In this document: piece after piece, positions 47,100 to 58,146 of the stretch
Numbering within the stretch: the first letter of the stretch is position 1
How the letters are laid out: each line of letters begins with the position of its first letter
NCBI GenBank assembly: GCA_029262675.1
Contig: JAJCYW010000006.1
Location: 1-64,000 of the forward strand
Origin: Chloroflexota bacterium
GTDB taxonomy: Bacteria; Chloroflexota; Dehalococcoidia; DSTF01; RBG-16-68-14
Reading direction: 5' to 3'
DNA: 64,000 nt
Position numbers and translations under genes: made by a program
The notes under the pieces: model-generated
Told to the model about the DNA's origin: nothing
The model's input: the letters and a program-made list of their open reading frames with translations, nothing else
Database searches by the model: none

Positions 47100-47147
47100 C
47101 AGCGGACCCGGCCGCTAACAGCGGACCCGGCCGCTAACAGCGGGGCC
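47091..47147. repeat. Three tandem 19-bp repeats at convergent gene ends
   Basis: Unit GGCCGCTAACAGCGGACCC at 47091-47109, an identical copy at 47110-47128, and a third at 47129-47147 differing at its last bases. Each unit contains a stop codon on both strands (TAA and TAG), so the unit supplies the ends of both the hydratase and the patatin gene. The patatin C-terminus is encoded by the two repeat copies beyond its stop unit. Confidence 0.85.
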
Positions 47148-48016
47148 GGCGAAACCGACACGACGCCGGGGCGCAGTCTGCCGCGGGTGTCGAAGCACTG
47201 CTCGGCGGACTGCTCGGCCAGCGACTCGCCCAGCTCCAGCAGCCGCGTCGCCTGGCTGAGATCGCCGACGCCGTGGCCCTCGCTGACCTCCGGTTGGAGC
47301 AGCGTGATGCGCGCGGCCCCGCGCAGGCGCGTCATGTCGCGCTCGACGCGGTGGCGCATCACGATGTCGACCGTGCGGCTGACGACGCCGAGGGCGCTCT
47401 TCGGCTCCGGCTCCTCGAAGCAGTGCGACAGATCGATCGCGAGCACGTCCCTACTGCCGGCCTCTACGGCGGTGTCGAGGTCGAGGTGGGCCACCACGCC
47501 GCCATCGATGTAGCTGGCGCCGTCGATATCGATCGGCGGGAAGATGCCCGGGATCGCGGTGGAGGCCAGTACGGCCTGCGAAACGGGTCCTTCGCTGAAG
47601 ACCCGCTTCTGGCCGGACGTCATGTTCGTCGCCGTGATGTGGAGCGGCACCTGCGCCGCGGCGAAGTCGTCCTCCACAGCGTGTTCCGCAATCAGCTCGC
47701 GCAGGAAGTCGTTGCTGAAGAGGCAGCGCTGCCGCGATGCCAGGCGATAGGCCACGCGCATGGGACTGTTCCGCATGTAGCGCTCGCTCGCGAGGCCGCG
47801 CCACGTCTCAACCAGCCTATCGGCGCCCTCTGCGCCAGGGTTGAACGCAAGGAAGGCGCCGTTGAGCGCTCCCACGCTGGTGCCGACGATGCGCGATGGC
47901 CGCAGCCCCCGCGCGATCAGCACGCGCAGCATCCCCGCCTGAAGCGCGCCCATCGAGCCGCCGCCGCTTAGTACGAGCGCCGGGCCGGGTCGGTCGCCGT
48001 TCTTTCTGAACCACAT
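47096..48016 (-). CDS. Patatin-like phospholipase
   Basis: A 306-residue patatin family serine lipase. It has the oxyanion loop SGGGSMGALQAG, the nucleophile motif GTSVGA, and the catalytic-dyad DGG in IDGGVVAHLD. Cytoplasmic or membrane-associated acyl hydrolase activity is expected. ATG at 48016 is preferred; a TTG two codons earlier is possible. The C-terminus (GSAVSGRVRC) lies in tandem repeats and probably represents a recent extension. Confidence 0.88.
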   Translation of the reverse strand: MWFRKNGDRPGPALVLSGGGSMGALQAGMLRVLIARGLRPSRIVGTSVGALNGAFLAFNPGAEGADRLVETWRGLASERYMRNSPMRVAYRLASRQRCLFSNDFLRELIAEHAVEDDFAAAQVPLHITATNMTSGQKRVFSEGPVSQAVLASTAIPGIFPPIDIDGASYIDGGVVAHLDLDTAVEAGSRDVLAIDLSHCFEEPEPKSALGVVSRTVDIVMRHRVERDMTRLRGAARITLLQPEVSEGHGVGDLSQATRLLELGESLAEQSAEQCFDTRGRLRPGVVSVSPAPLLAAGSAVSGRVRC

Positions 48017-48125
48017 CTGCAATCACAAACGCATCGCCGCCCGAAACGTTCCCCTCCTGCTCCTCATATACATACTATCGACTGCCCGACGCGCGTAGCC
48101 GTTTTCAGTGCGCCAGAACCATACG

Positions 48126-48187
48126 TTGACGGCACATGTGCTCGCCTGCTAACATGACGTGTAACCCCTACCCAGGGGGTATGGGTA
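48126..48187 (+). promoter_or_regulatory. Promoter and CsoR-type operator of the copper cluster
   Basis: TTGACG (48126-48131), an 18-base spacer, TAACAT (48150-48155), then the inverted G/C-run TACCCAGGGGGTATGGGT (48168-48185 and flanks). This matches the known CsoR operator style of a C-run and G-run with an A/T core. It lies between the promoter and the csoR ribosome site, giving copper-relieved autorepression. Confidence 0.7.
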
Positions 48188-48198
48188 AGGAGAGTAAT

Positions 48199-48465
48199 AT
48201 GCAGCCCACCACGAGCGCGGAGGCGCTGAAGCGCCTCAACTACATAGACGGCCACCTGGGCGGCATCCGGCGCATGATCGAAGAGGACACCTACTGCGTC
48301 GATGTCCTCAAGCAGACGTACGCGGTCCGGCGCGCCATCGAAAAGCTGGAGGCGCTCCTTCTGGACGGCCACTTGCACACCTGTGTTGTGGAGGGCGTGC
48401 GGGACGGTCGCGACGACCAGGTGATCGGCGAGTTGCTGGAGCTGTACGCGCTGGCCAACAAGTAG
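48199..48465 (+). CDS. csoR: Copper-sensing repressor CsoR
   Basis: An 88-residue all-helical metal sensor. The DNA-binding part holds RLNYIDGHLGGIRRMIEED, and the Cu(I) ligands Cys33, His58 and Cys62 are placed as in CsoR (Y-C, then G-H-L-H-T-C). ATG at 48199 is preferred, with AAGGAGAG eight bases upstream; earlier frame would include the operator. First gene of an operon that includes copA, which supports copper as the effector rather than nickel or formaldehyde. Confidence 0.9.
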   Translation: MQPTTSAEALKRLNYIDGHLGGIRRMIEEDTYCVDVLKQTYAVRRAIEKLEALLLDGHLHTCVVEGVRDGRDDQVIGELLELYALANK

Positions 48466-48476
48466 GGAGACGTACC

Positions 48477-49082
48477 GTGACTATGAACTTTGCGTTCGTC
48501 CTGTTTCCGGACTTCGAAGAGCTGGACTTTGCCGGCCCGCTAGAAGTGATCGGCATGACGGCGAAGTGGCTGGAGAAGGAGTGGCAAGTCTACACCGTGG
48601 CCGAAGAGCCGACGGTGGAGGCAACGCTCGGCACCAAGATAGCTGTCGACTACGTGTTCGCCGATGCGCCCAAGCCAGACGTGATCGTTGTGCCTGGCGG
48701 CTTCGGCACGCGGCCCGGCATGGACAACGATGCGCTAATCGACTACATCCGCAAAGCCGGCGCGGAGGCGCAGTACGTGACGTCCGTTTGCACGGGGGCG
48801 TTCCTGCTGCACAAGGCGGGGTTCCTAGAGGGCAGGAGCGCGACGACGTACTGGCGTTCGCGCGACGAACTGGAGAAGCTGGGCGGCGTCAACGTGAAGG
48901 CGGAGCGCTGGGTCCACGACGGCAACGTCATCACCGCCGCCGGCGTCTCGGCCGGCATCGATATGGCGCTCTACCTGCTCGGCGTGCTGAAGACGCCGGA
49001 GTTCGCGCGCACCGTCCAACAACTGATCGAATACGACCCGGCGCCGCCGTACGCAGACGTGCCGACGCCGGAGCTAGCCTAG
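48477..49082 (+). CDS. DJ-1/PfpI family protein
   Basis: A 201-residue class I glutamine-amidotransferase-like protein. It shows FVLFPDFEELDFAGPLEVIG, VVPGGFGTRPGMDN and the nucleophile elbow TSVCTGAFLLHKAGFLEGRSATTYW, with the reactive Cys in CTG. Similar proteins include isonitrile hydratase and stress-related deglycase-like members. Located 11 bp after csoR, so it is probably copper-regulated; it could deal with damage from copper stress. GTG at 48477 is used; an ATG two codons later is possible. Confidence 0.85.
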   Translation: MTMNFAFVLFPDFEELDFAGPLEVIGMTAKWLEKEWQVYTVAEEPTVEATLGTKIAVDYVFADAPKPDVIVVPGGFGTRPGMDNDALIDYIRKAGAEAQYVTSVCTGAFLLHKAGFLEGRSATTYWRSRDELEKLGGVNVKAERWVHDGNVITAAGVSAGIDMALYLLGVLKTPEFARTVQQLIEYDPAPPYADVPTPELA

Positions 49083-49109
49083 CGGCCACGGAGAGAGGAG
49101 AACGCAACG

Positions 49110-49766
49110 ATGCCTCACCACGCTCACGACCACGCATCGGCACCCGACACAGAAGGAGCTACGATGCCGGGCTGGCCGCGCTTCTATGACATTGTCGCGA
49201 AAGTCCTGTTCTTCGGCCGAGAGGGCAAGTTCCGCCGGACAATCCTGGAGCAAGCCCAGCTCGCACCCGGCGAGACGGTGCTCGATGTCGGCTGCGGCAC
49301 GTGCACGCTCGCGATCGCGGCGAAGGAACGCGCCGGCCCTTCAAGCGTCGTACACGGCATCGACGCGACGCCGGGCATGATCGAGGTCGCCGAGCGCAAG
49401 GCGCGGAAGGCGGGCGCAGACGTCCGCTTCCAGGTCGGCCTCATCGAGAAGATCCCGTTCCCGGACGGCACGTTCGACCTTGTGCTCAGCAGCCTCATGC
49501 TCCACCACCTGCCGGAGGAGCTGCAAAAGAAGGGACTGGAGGAGATCCGGCGCGTCCTCAAACCAGGCGGGCGCTTCCTCGGCGTCGACTTCGCGGGTGG
49601 ATCTCACTCCGCGCTTGGGCACGTTCTCCCGTTCCTCCACCACAAGCCAGACACCGTTCACGCTGAGCAGCTCGCAGAACTCCTGAAGGCAGGCCACTTC
49701 GACGACGTCGTAGCGCTTCCGACCCCATACAGACTGTTCGCCTTTACGCGCGCTTCAAGAACCTAG
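49110..49766 (+). CDS. Class I SAM-dependent methyltransferase in copper cluster
   Basis: A 218-residue methyltransferase, UbiE-like. SAM motif I is VLDVGCGTCTLAIAA, followed by ATPGMIEVAERKARKAGADVRF, the acidic loop GTFDLVLSSLMLHHL, and RVLKPGGRFLGVDF. The N-terminus is His-rich (MPHHAHDHASAP), a possible metal-binding tag. Sits between the DJ-1-like gene and copA, 27 and 15 bp apart. Substrate unknown; position suggests copper-stress expression. Confidence 0.85.
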   Translation: MPHHAHDHASAPDTEGATMPGWPRFYDIVAKVLFFGREGKFRRTILEQAQLAPGETVLDVGCGTCTLAIAAKERAGPSSVVHGIDATPGMIEVAERKARKAGADVRFQVGLIEKIPFPDGTFDLVLSSLMLHHLPEELQKKGLEEIRRVLKPGGRFLGVDFAGGSHSALGHVLPFLHHKPDTVHAEQLAELLKAGHFDDVVALPTPYRLFAFTRASRT

Positions 49767-49781
49767 AGTGGAGAAGTCACG

Positions 49782-52289
<2,508 letters not shown>

Positions 52290-52320
52290 CAGCTTCGGAG
52301 AAGAGGGAGTCACCTGAATC

Positions 52321-52941
52321 ATGTGCCTAAGCCAATTTGGTGATCCTCGCGGACCGCTGGGCTGGTTGGCTGGCAAACTGATGGCGCGGGGCAACATCGA
52401 CATCAACCAACTCGCCCTCGAAGCGCTCGACCTCCAGCCCGGCGACCACGTGTTGGAGATCGGCTTCGGGCCCGGCGTGACGCTGGCCGAGATCGCCAAG
52501 CAAGCGGGGGACGGCTTCGTCGCTGGCATTGAGCCGTCCGAGACGATGCTCCGCGAGGCGGCCGGCCGGCTGAAGGAACACATCGAGGCCGGCAGCGTCG
52601 AACTGAAGAGCGGCAGCGTATCGAGCATCCCGTACGAGGATGGGCGGTTTGACCGCGTGCTGACGGTGAACACGATCTACTTCTGGGAGCAGCCGGAGAG
52701 CGACCTGCGCGAGGTCCGCCGCGTGCTGAAGCCAGGCGGACGGTTCGCGCTGGTCTTCCGGGCGATCAAGGACGAGAACGGCGCGCTGCGGATGCAGGGC
52801 GTACCCGACCCGCCTTCGCTCGAAGAACTGACCCGCTGGATGGAGTCGGCCGGCTTCACCGACGTCATCGCCCACGACCGGGACATCCGCTTCCTGATGT
52901 CCACTATGAAGGGTATCGCGCTCGTCGCTCGCGCGGAGTAG
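52321..52941 (+). CDS. Class I SAM-dependent methyltransferase
   Basis: A 206-residue methyltransferase. Motif I is VLEIGFGPGVTLAEIA, followed by GIEPSETMLREA, DGRFDRVLTVNTIYFWEQPES and RRVLKPGGRFALVFR. Related to phospholipid N-methyltransferase-like or small-molecule methyltransferases. It lies 31 bp after copA and may be part of the same transcript. It is not a close duplicate of the enzyme at 49110. Confidence 0.85.
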   Translation: MCLSQFGDPRGPLGWLAGKLMARGNIDINQLALEALDLQPGDHVLEIGFGPGVTLAEIAKQAGDGFVAGIEPSETMLREAAGRLKEHIEAGSVELKSGSVSSIPYEDGRFDRVLTVNTIYFWEQPESDLREVRRVLKPGGRFALVFRAIKDENGALRMQGVPDPPSLEELTRWMESAGFTDVIAHDRDIRFLMSTMKGIALVARAE

Positions 52942-53014
52942 ACCCTGACAGGCCGCACAGAAGCTGGTAGAATCGTCTCTCAACGTTCGCGTGGCGAAGT
53001 AAGGAGACGGAAGC

Positions 53015-53455
53015 GTGACATACTACCACCGGCCGACGAAGCTGACGCAGGTCTTCAACAGCCTGATCTCGTTCTTCGCGTCGCTGGGGCTGACGCCGTC
53101 AGATACCGTGACGCTGGAGGCAAAGGGGCGGCGCAGCGGCAACGTACATGCCAACGCCGTCACCTGGGTGGAACACGAAGACACCCGCTACCTGGTATCG
53201 CCGCGCGGCGAGTCGGAGTGGGTTCGCAACGTGCGGGCAGCCGGCGGCAGCGCCGTGATCCGCCATCGCGGCCGCCGGCAGGTACAACTGCAGGAGATCG
53301 AGGAGGCGAAACGGGCGCCGATTCTCAAGCTCTACCTGCAGAAGACCGCCAGCGCCACAAAGGCCCACTTTGATGTCGACAAGGACGACGACGTGGAGGC
53401 CTTCGCCGCGATAGCCGGCAAGTACCCCGTGTTCCTCATCTCGGACACGGCCTAG
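53015..53455 (+). CDS. Deazaflavin-dependent nitroreductase-like protein
   Basis: A 146-residue protein of the F420-dependent Ddn/DUF385 type. It shows TVTLEAKGRRSGNVHANAVTWVEHEDTRYLVSPRGESEWVRNVRAAGG, the usual GRRSG and WxxNxRA motif pair, then SAVIRHRGRRQVQLQEI. GTG start follows AAGGAGACGGAAG. It closes the copper-response run with 73 bp spacing. The native substrate is unknown; F420 would come from cofG/cofH-dependent synthesis. Confidence 0.8.
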   Translation: MTYYHRPTKLTQVFNSLISFFASLGLTPSDTVTLEAKGRRSGNVHANAVTWVEHEDTRYLVSPRGESEWVRNVRAAGGSAVIRHRGRRQVQLQEIEEAKRAPILKLYLQKTASATKAHFDVDKDDDVEAFAAIAGKYPVFLISDTA

Positions 53456-53515
53456 GCGCGGTTGCTCATAGCGCGGCCGCTGCGACTGCAGCGCCGTAAG
53501 CGTTATCCTGCACGC

Positions 53516-54916
53516 GTGAACCCTAGAGCCTGGGCCGCGATTATGGCCGGCCGTGCCGCGGGCGGCGCCAGCCGCGCGCTGCGCCGGGGCGGCGGGACCG
53601 CGATCGCCGGCGCCATAGCGCAGCGCATCGACTCCGCGCTCCCGGCCAGGCTGGCCGGGCAGATCGGCCACGGCTGTGCGCTCGTGACCGGCACTAACGG
53701 CAAGACGACGACAGCCCGCATGCTGGCGGCCGCCGCCCGCGAGGCCGGCCTGCAACCTCTGGCGAACCCCAGCGGCTCCAACCTGATGCGCGGCATCACG
53801 GCCGCCCTCATCAGCGAGACGGGGGCCACCGGCAGTATCCGCAACGGCGCCGACCGTGTCGGTATCTTCGAGGTCGATGAAGCCGTGCTGCCGCACGCCG
53901 TACGCGCGCTGCGGCCGCGCGCCGTGATCTTCACCAACCTCTTTCGCGACCAGTTGGACCGCTACGGTGAGGCCGACGCCGTCGTATCTATCTGGCAGCG
54001 CGCCATCAGCGACCTACTGCCAGACGCGACACTGGTCGTTAACGCCGACGACCCGGCCGTTGCATCCCTCATCGAGGCAGCGGAACGGCCGGTACTGACC
54101 TACGGCATCGATGACGTCTCACAGGCGATCGACGAGCCGGAGCACGCTTCCGACTACAAGCTCTGCCTGACGTGCGACGAGGAGCTGGACTACGATGCCA
54201 CGTTCTACGGCCACATCGGCCACTGGTGCTGCCCGGGCTGCGGCCGCACGCGGCCGGCACCCGACGTCCGCGCGTTGTCTATTGACGCGAACCGGGACGG
54301 CTCGGCGGCCGTGTCAATCGCGACAGCGGACGGCGAGCGCGAGTTCTATCTTCCGCTCAGCGGTCTCTACAACGTGGCGAACGCGCTCGCCGCCACGGCC
54401 GGGGCAGTAGCACTAGGGCTGCCCATGGACGCCGCGCTGCGGGCGCTGGCGGCCTTCTTGCCGGCGTTCGGAAGGCAGGAGCGATTTCGCGTCGAAGGAC
54501 GCGACGTCGTTGTACTGCTCGGTAAGAACCCGACCGGGCTCAACCAGGTCCTGCGGACAATCAGCGCCGGCCAGGGAGCGCAGCATCTCCTCTTCTTCCT
54601 CAACGACGGTATCGCGGATGGGCGCGACATCTCATGGATCTGGGACGCGGACTACGAGATCATCGCTGCCGGTGCGCGCGGCGTCACCGTTTCCGGCACG
54701 CGTGCGGACGAACTGGCGCTGCGGCTGTCCTACGCAGACGTCGCTGCGGAGCCCCGCGTGGTGACGGAAACACGCGCAGCGATGGACGCCGCACTGGCGC
54801 AGACGCCGCCGGGCGAGATGCTGTACGTGCTGCCGACGTACACGGCGATGCTGGAGGTGCGCGAGCTGCTGGCCGCGCGGGCCGGCGTCCGCCCCTACTG
54901 GGAGGACACGCCGTGA
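53516..54916 (+). CDS. murT: Lipid II isoglutaminyl synthase subunit MurT
   Basis: The Mur-ligase-like subunit that, with GatD, amidates the D-glutamate of the peptidoglycan stem. The 466-residue protein has the ATP loop LVTGTNGKTTTARML, NLMRGITAALI, IFEVDEAVLPHAV, NLFRDQLDRYGE, and a zinc ribbon with CLTCDEE and CCPGCGRT, which marks MurT among Mur ligases. The GTG at 53516 is chosen for length, with no strong ribosome site; a TTG at 53462 is possible. gatD overlaps its stop by 4 bp. Confidence 0.92.
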   Translation: MNPRAWAAIMAGRAAGGASRALRRGGGTAIAGAIAQRIDSALPARLAGQIGHGCALVTGTNGKTTTARMLAAAAREAGLQPLANPSGSNLMRGITAALISETGATGSIRNGADRVGIFEVDEAVLPHAVRALRPRAVIFTNLFRDQLDRYGEADAVVSIWQRAISDLLPDATLVVNADDPAVASLIEAAERPVLTYGIDDVSQAIDEPEHASDYKLCLTCDEELDYDATFYGHIGHWCCPGCGRTRPAPDVRALSIDANRDGSAAVSIATADGEREFYLPLSGLYNVANALAATAGAVALGLPMDAALRALAAFLPAFGRQERFRVEGRDVVVLLGKNPTGLNQVLRTISAGQGAQHLLFFLNDGIADGRDISWIWDADYEIIAAGARGVTVSGTRADELALRLSYADVAAEPRVVTETRAAMDAALAQTPPGEMLYVLPTYTAMLEVRELLAARAGVRPYWEDTP

Positions 54917-55674
54917 GCGAGAACCAGCGCCTGCGCATCGCCCACCTCTACCCGCGCCTGATGAACATCTACGGTGACCGGGGCAATATCATGGCGCTCA
55001 CGCGCCGGGCGCGTGCTCGCGGCATGGACGCGGATGTGACGGAGCTCGGCGCGGGCGACGCTCTCGCTGCCGGTGCCTTCGACCTGATTTTCGCCGGGGG
55101 CGCGCAGGACAGGGAACAGCGCCGCGTTGCGGACGACCTGCGCACGGTGAAGGGGGATTCGTTGCGGGAGGCAGTCGAAGCGGGGGTCGTCATGCTAGCC
55201 GTCTGCGGCGGCTACCAGCTCTTCGGCGCGCACTACACGGACGCCACCGGCGCGCAATTGCCCGGCCTGGGCCTCTTCGATATCTGGACGGAGCACCCCG
55301 GCGCAGGGGCGGCGCGCCTCGTCGGCAACGTGGTCGCGGAACTGGAGCCGGGAGACGATGGCTGGGAGGGCGGCACGCTGGTCGGCTTCGAGAACCACGG
55401 CGGCCGCACGATGCTCGGCCCTGGCGCGCGGCCGCTCGCCCGCGTCCGCAGCGGCCACGGCAATAACGGCCGCGACGGCACGGAGGGCGTGCGCTACAAG
55501 AACGCCTTCGGCACCTACCTCCACGGCTCGCTGCTGCCGAAGAACCCCCGCTTCGCCGACAGGCTGATCGCGCTGGCGCTGGCACGCGGCGGCGACGTTC
55601 CCGACCTGGCGCCGCTCGACGACCGGCTGGAACAGGCCGCGCACGACGCCGCCCTGCGGCTTGGCGGGCGCTAG
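54913..55674 (+). CDS. gatD: Lipid II isoglutaminyl synthase glutaminase subunit GatD
   Basis: Supplies ammonia from glutamine to MurT. The 253-residue class I glutaminase domain has IAHLYPRLMNIYGDRGN at the start, the catalytic cysteine in AVCGGYQLFG, and the catalytic histidine in TYLHGSLLPKNP. GTG overlaps the murT stop (GTGA). With murI it shows amidated, D-Glu-containing peptidoglycan. The N-terminus before position 54913 belongs to another frame of murT. Confidence 0.93.
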   Translation: MSENQRLRIAHLYPRLMNIYGDRGNIMALTRRARARGMDADVTELGAGDALAAGAFDLIFAGGAQDREQRRVADDLRTVKGDSLREAVEAGVVMLAVCGGYQLFGAHYTDATGAQLPGLGLFDIWTEHPGAGAARLVGNVVAELEPGDDGWEGGTLVGFENHGGRTMLGPGARPLARVRSGHGNNGRDGTEGVRYKNAFGTYLHGSLLPKNPRFADRLIALALARGGDVPDLAPLDDRLEQAAHDAALRLGGR

Positions 55675-55679
55675 CCGCC

Positions 55680-56594
55680 GTGCGACGTTGCGCCGCGCTG
55701 GCCGCGCTCTTGCTGCTAGCCCTGGCCGCGACGGCAGCCTGCGGCGGCGGTGACGAGCCCGAGCGCCTCGTCGTCATCGATCTCAATATCCTCCACGGCA
55801 TCGGCGGCGGCGACGAGAGCGGCCCCTACGAGCGTATCTCGGAGCGCATCGAGCTAATCGCCGCCGCGCTCGCCGAAGCACAGCCGGACGTGGTGTTCCT
55901 GCAGGAGGTGCTTACCGGCGCGGACGATGACTACCCGGACGTACGCGGCGTGCTCCTGGAGGCCTTGGGGGACGAGTACCGGACCGTGTTCGGCGACCTG
56001 ACCGGCAACAAGATCGACGCGGACGGGCTGGGCCAGCTCACGCTGACGCGGCTGCCGGTGGTGTCCGCCGCCAATCGCAGCATCAGCATGGCGCGCTCCG
56101 CCCACCGCGTCACCGTTGAGACCGTGTCCGGGCCGATCGATCTCTACAACACGCACCTGGAGGGCGCGGGCGCCGTCGTCGATGTGACAGCCGCCGAGGC
56201 GCTGGCCGAAATAGCGACGCTGCTGGCGTTCATCGAGGAGTCCGCCGGCCGGCCGGCACTGCTGGCGGGAGACTTCAACGCGCGGCCGCAACACGGCTCT
56301 ATACGGGCGCTGCGCGACGCGGGATTTGTCGATGCAGTCGCCGAAGGCGGCGACGCGACGTGCGTGGCGCAGGGCGACCCGGGCTGCACCAGCTCGACAC
56401 GGCCTCTCAGCGACAACCCGGAGAACCTGGCCAGCAAGCGCATCGACTACGTGTGGGTGCGTGACGGTGGCAGCAGGCAGGTGAGCGTGGAGCGCGCGGA
56501 GCTGTTCCTCAACGAGCCGGTCGCGCTGGAAGGGGGCGGCCTGCTCTGGCCTTCCGACCACATCGGCGTGCTGGCGGAGCTTCGGCTAGAGTAG
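55680..56594 (+). CDS. Endonuclease/exonuclease/phosphatase-family lipoprotein
   Basis: A 304-residue exported protein with signal and lipobox TAAC (about Cys21) followed by GGGDEPE. The EEP fold motifs are clear: VIDLNILHG, QPDVVFLQEVL, DLYNTHLEGAG, LLAGDFNARP and SDHIGVLAEL. The acidic and His residues needed for metal catalysis are present. Could be an extracellular nuclease or a phosphatase. GTG start is 5 bp after the gatD stop. Confidence 0.85.
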   Translation: MRRCAALAALLLLALAATAACGGGDEPERLVVIDLNILHGIGGGDESGPYERISERIELIAAALAEAQPDVVFLQEVLTGADDDYPDVRGVLLEALGDEYRTVFGDLTGNKIDADGLGQLTLTRLPVVSAANRSISMARSAHRVTVETVSGPIDLYNTHLEGAGAVVDVTAAEALAEIATLLAFIEESAGRPALLAGDFNARPQHGSIRALRDAGFVDAVAEGGDATCVAQGDPGCTSSTRPLSDNPENLASKRIDYVWVRDGGSRQVSVERAELFLNEPVALEGGGLLWPSDHIGVLAELRLE

Positions 56595-56669
56595 GCGCGG
56601 CGGGCCTTACGATAGCGACGTGTGTGAGCTGGGCTCAGGACCCAGTCGAGACGCAGGAATCGGCAGCCG

Positions 56670-57203
56670 TCATCCGCGAGCGTGCGCGCGGTAGAGGCGC
56701 ACCGGCTCCGGTATGCCCTTCATGACGACGGGGCCGAGCTCCTCGAACAAGATCTCCGGCAGCTTGTCGTCAATCTCCGCAAGCGTCGCCTCTGACAGGA
56801 GCACCTCGCTTGGCCCGGCGATGTCGACGACGCGTGAGGCGACGTTGACGTCGTGGCCGACGAGGTCGTCGCCGCGCCGGGTCTGGTGGCCGGAGTGCAT
56901 GCCAACCCGCACCCAGAGCGGCACGTCGGACTCTGCCGACTCCATTTCGAACCGCTCCTGCAGCAACAGCGTGGTGCTGACCGCATCGCAGGCATCTTCA
57001 AACCAGAGCAGCAGGCCGTCGCCCAACTCCTTGACAATGCGCGCGCCGGAGGGAAGCGACTCGCGCACCAGCCGGTCTTGTGTGGAGAGGAGGGCCAGCG
57101 CTTCGCCGTCGCCTTGCAGTGCCGTGTACTCCGTGAAGCCGACAATGTCAGTGAACACCACGGTACCTTCGGACCGATCGGCGAGAGGAGATTCCTCCTC
57201 CAT
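56670..57203 (-). CDS. Class III nucleotide cyclase domain protein
   Basis: A 177-residue single-domain protein of the adenylate/guanylate cyclase fold. It has the first metal-binding Asp in VVFTDIVGFTEYT, the second in KELGDGLLLWF, and GMHSGHQTRRGDDLVGHDVNVASR. It contains the usual elements but no sensor or membrane domain. Substrate (ATP or GTP) is not decided. Its start overlaps the stop of the DUF4097 gene (ATGA) and should be co-expressed. Confidence 0.85.
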   Translation of the reverse strand: MEEESPLADRSEGTVVFTDIVGFTEYTALQGDGEALALLSTQDRLVRESLPSGARIVKELGDGLLLWFEDACDAVSTTLLLQERFEMESAESDVPLWVRVGMHSGHQTRRGDDLVGHDVNVASRVVDIAGPSEVLLSEATLAEIDDKLPEILFEELGPVVMKGIPEPVRLYRAHARG

Positions 57204-57922
57204 CAGGAGGGTAGCACCTCGATCTTGCCGCTGAGCGAGCGCACTGTGATCTTACAATCTTCCCCTTTTTCACAGTCGAAGCGCGGCCGGCCGGAGAGTG
57301 TTCGGAGCTTGGCCGAAGGCCGCACGCCGGGCGGAACCTCGATCTTGACCGCGCCCGACATTGTATGGGCGGTAACGTCGCCGCTGCCCTGCATGCCGAC
57401 ATCGATGCGGCCGCTGGCGCTCCGCGCGTGGACGTCACCCGTAACTCCACCGAAGCGGATCCGTCCGGACAGCGTGGAGGCCTGCGCGTCGCCAGCTTGC
57501 TCGCAGGTCACGCGCCCGCTCTTGGAGCGCAGACTGCAGCGGCCGCTGCAGCGGCCGACCTCGATGTTGCCGCTGATGGTGCGCGCGTCAACGAGCTCCG
57601 CGCGATCGATCGTTATGCCGCCGCTGATCGTCGTGATGCGCGCGCTGTCGAACTCGCCTCGCAACTCGACCGTGCCCGACACGGTCCCGACCGAAACGTC
57701 CGCGCCGGTAGGGCTGCGTATCTCCAACCGGCCGGAGCCGCCGCGCGCGGACTTTACCGAGACGCGCTCCGCCGGGTCGACCGTAATCTTGTCCTCACGC
57801 AGGGGCGCATCCGACTCGATCAGGAAGTCATCGCGCTCCTCCGCGATCACGAGCACGCGACCGGACCGCGTGCTGACGTGCAGGTGCGCACGGGTGGTGA
57901 CCGGAATGCTACGCTGATTCAC
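57203..57922 (-). CDS. DUF4097 beta-helix protein
   Basis: A 239-residue protein formed of repeated short strands such as TVSGTVELRG, TISGGITID, TISGNIEVG, TLSGRIRFGG and SASGRIDVG, the DUF4097 pattern of a right-handed beta helix. No signal peptide or lipobox is visible with the GTG start at 57922. A start at 57970 would add an odd N-terminus. Coupled to a nucleotide cyclase, an unusual partnership; function unknown. Confidence 0.78.
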   Translation of the reverse strand: MNQRSIPVTTRAHLHVSTRSGRVLVIAEERDDFLIESDAPLREDKITVDPAERVSVKSARGGSGRLEIRSPTGADVSVGTVSGTVELRGEFDSARITTISGGITIDRAELVDARTISGNIEVGRCSGRCSLRSKSGRVTCEQAGDAQASTLSGRIRFGGVTGDVHARSASGRIDVGMQGSGDVTAHTMSGAVKIEVPPGVRPSAKLRTLSGRPRFDCEKGEDCKITVRSLSGKIEVLPS

Positions 57923-58021
57923 TCTTGGCGTTCCATTCTCAGAGTGCTGCAGTATAACATTCGCGCGCACTCTCGCTTATGAGAGGCAGTTCACACAACG
58001 CCCGACGTCCGGCGCCGGGGC

Positions 58022-58050
58022 TTGATTTCTCGCTGTCCAGCACATACTAT
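58022..58050 (+). promoter_or_regulatory. Promoter of cofG-cofH leader
   Basis: TTGATT (58022-58027), a 17-base spacer, TACTAT (58045-58050). It lies about 120 bp before the cofG ATG, upstream of the leader terminator. Confidence 0.5.
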
Positions 58051-58079
58051 TCCTGCAGCACTGTCCGGCCTCGATCCCT

Positions 58080-58146
58080 GCCAGCGGGTGAAGCTGGCGC
58101 CGGGCCCACAAAGCTTCGACGCGCGTCGGAGCCGTGGGCTCTTTTT
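58080..58146 (+). terminator. Leader hairpin and intrinsic terminator before cofG
   Basis: A small hairpin GCCAGC-GCTGGC (58080-58085 with 58093-58098) is followed by a long stem. Outer arms GGGCCCAC (58102-58109) and GTGGGCTC (58134-58141) pair over 8 bp. Inside, GCTTCGACG (58113-58121) pairs with CGTCGGAGC (58124-58132) over 9 bp. TTTTT (58142-58146) follows, a textbook intrinsic terminator. The 3' side can also form a shorter stem GGAGCC-GTG-GGCTCT, so alternative folds exist. No upstream gene runs in this direction, so it is an attenuator rather than an ordinary terminator. Confidence 0.75.
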
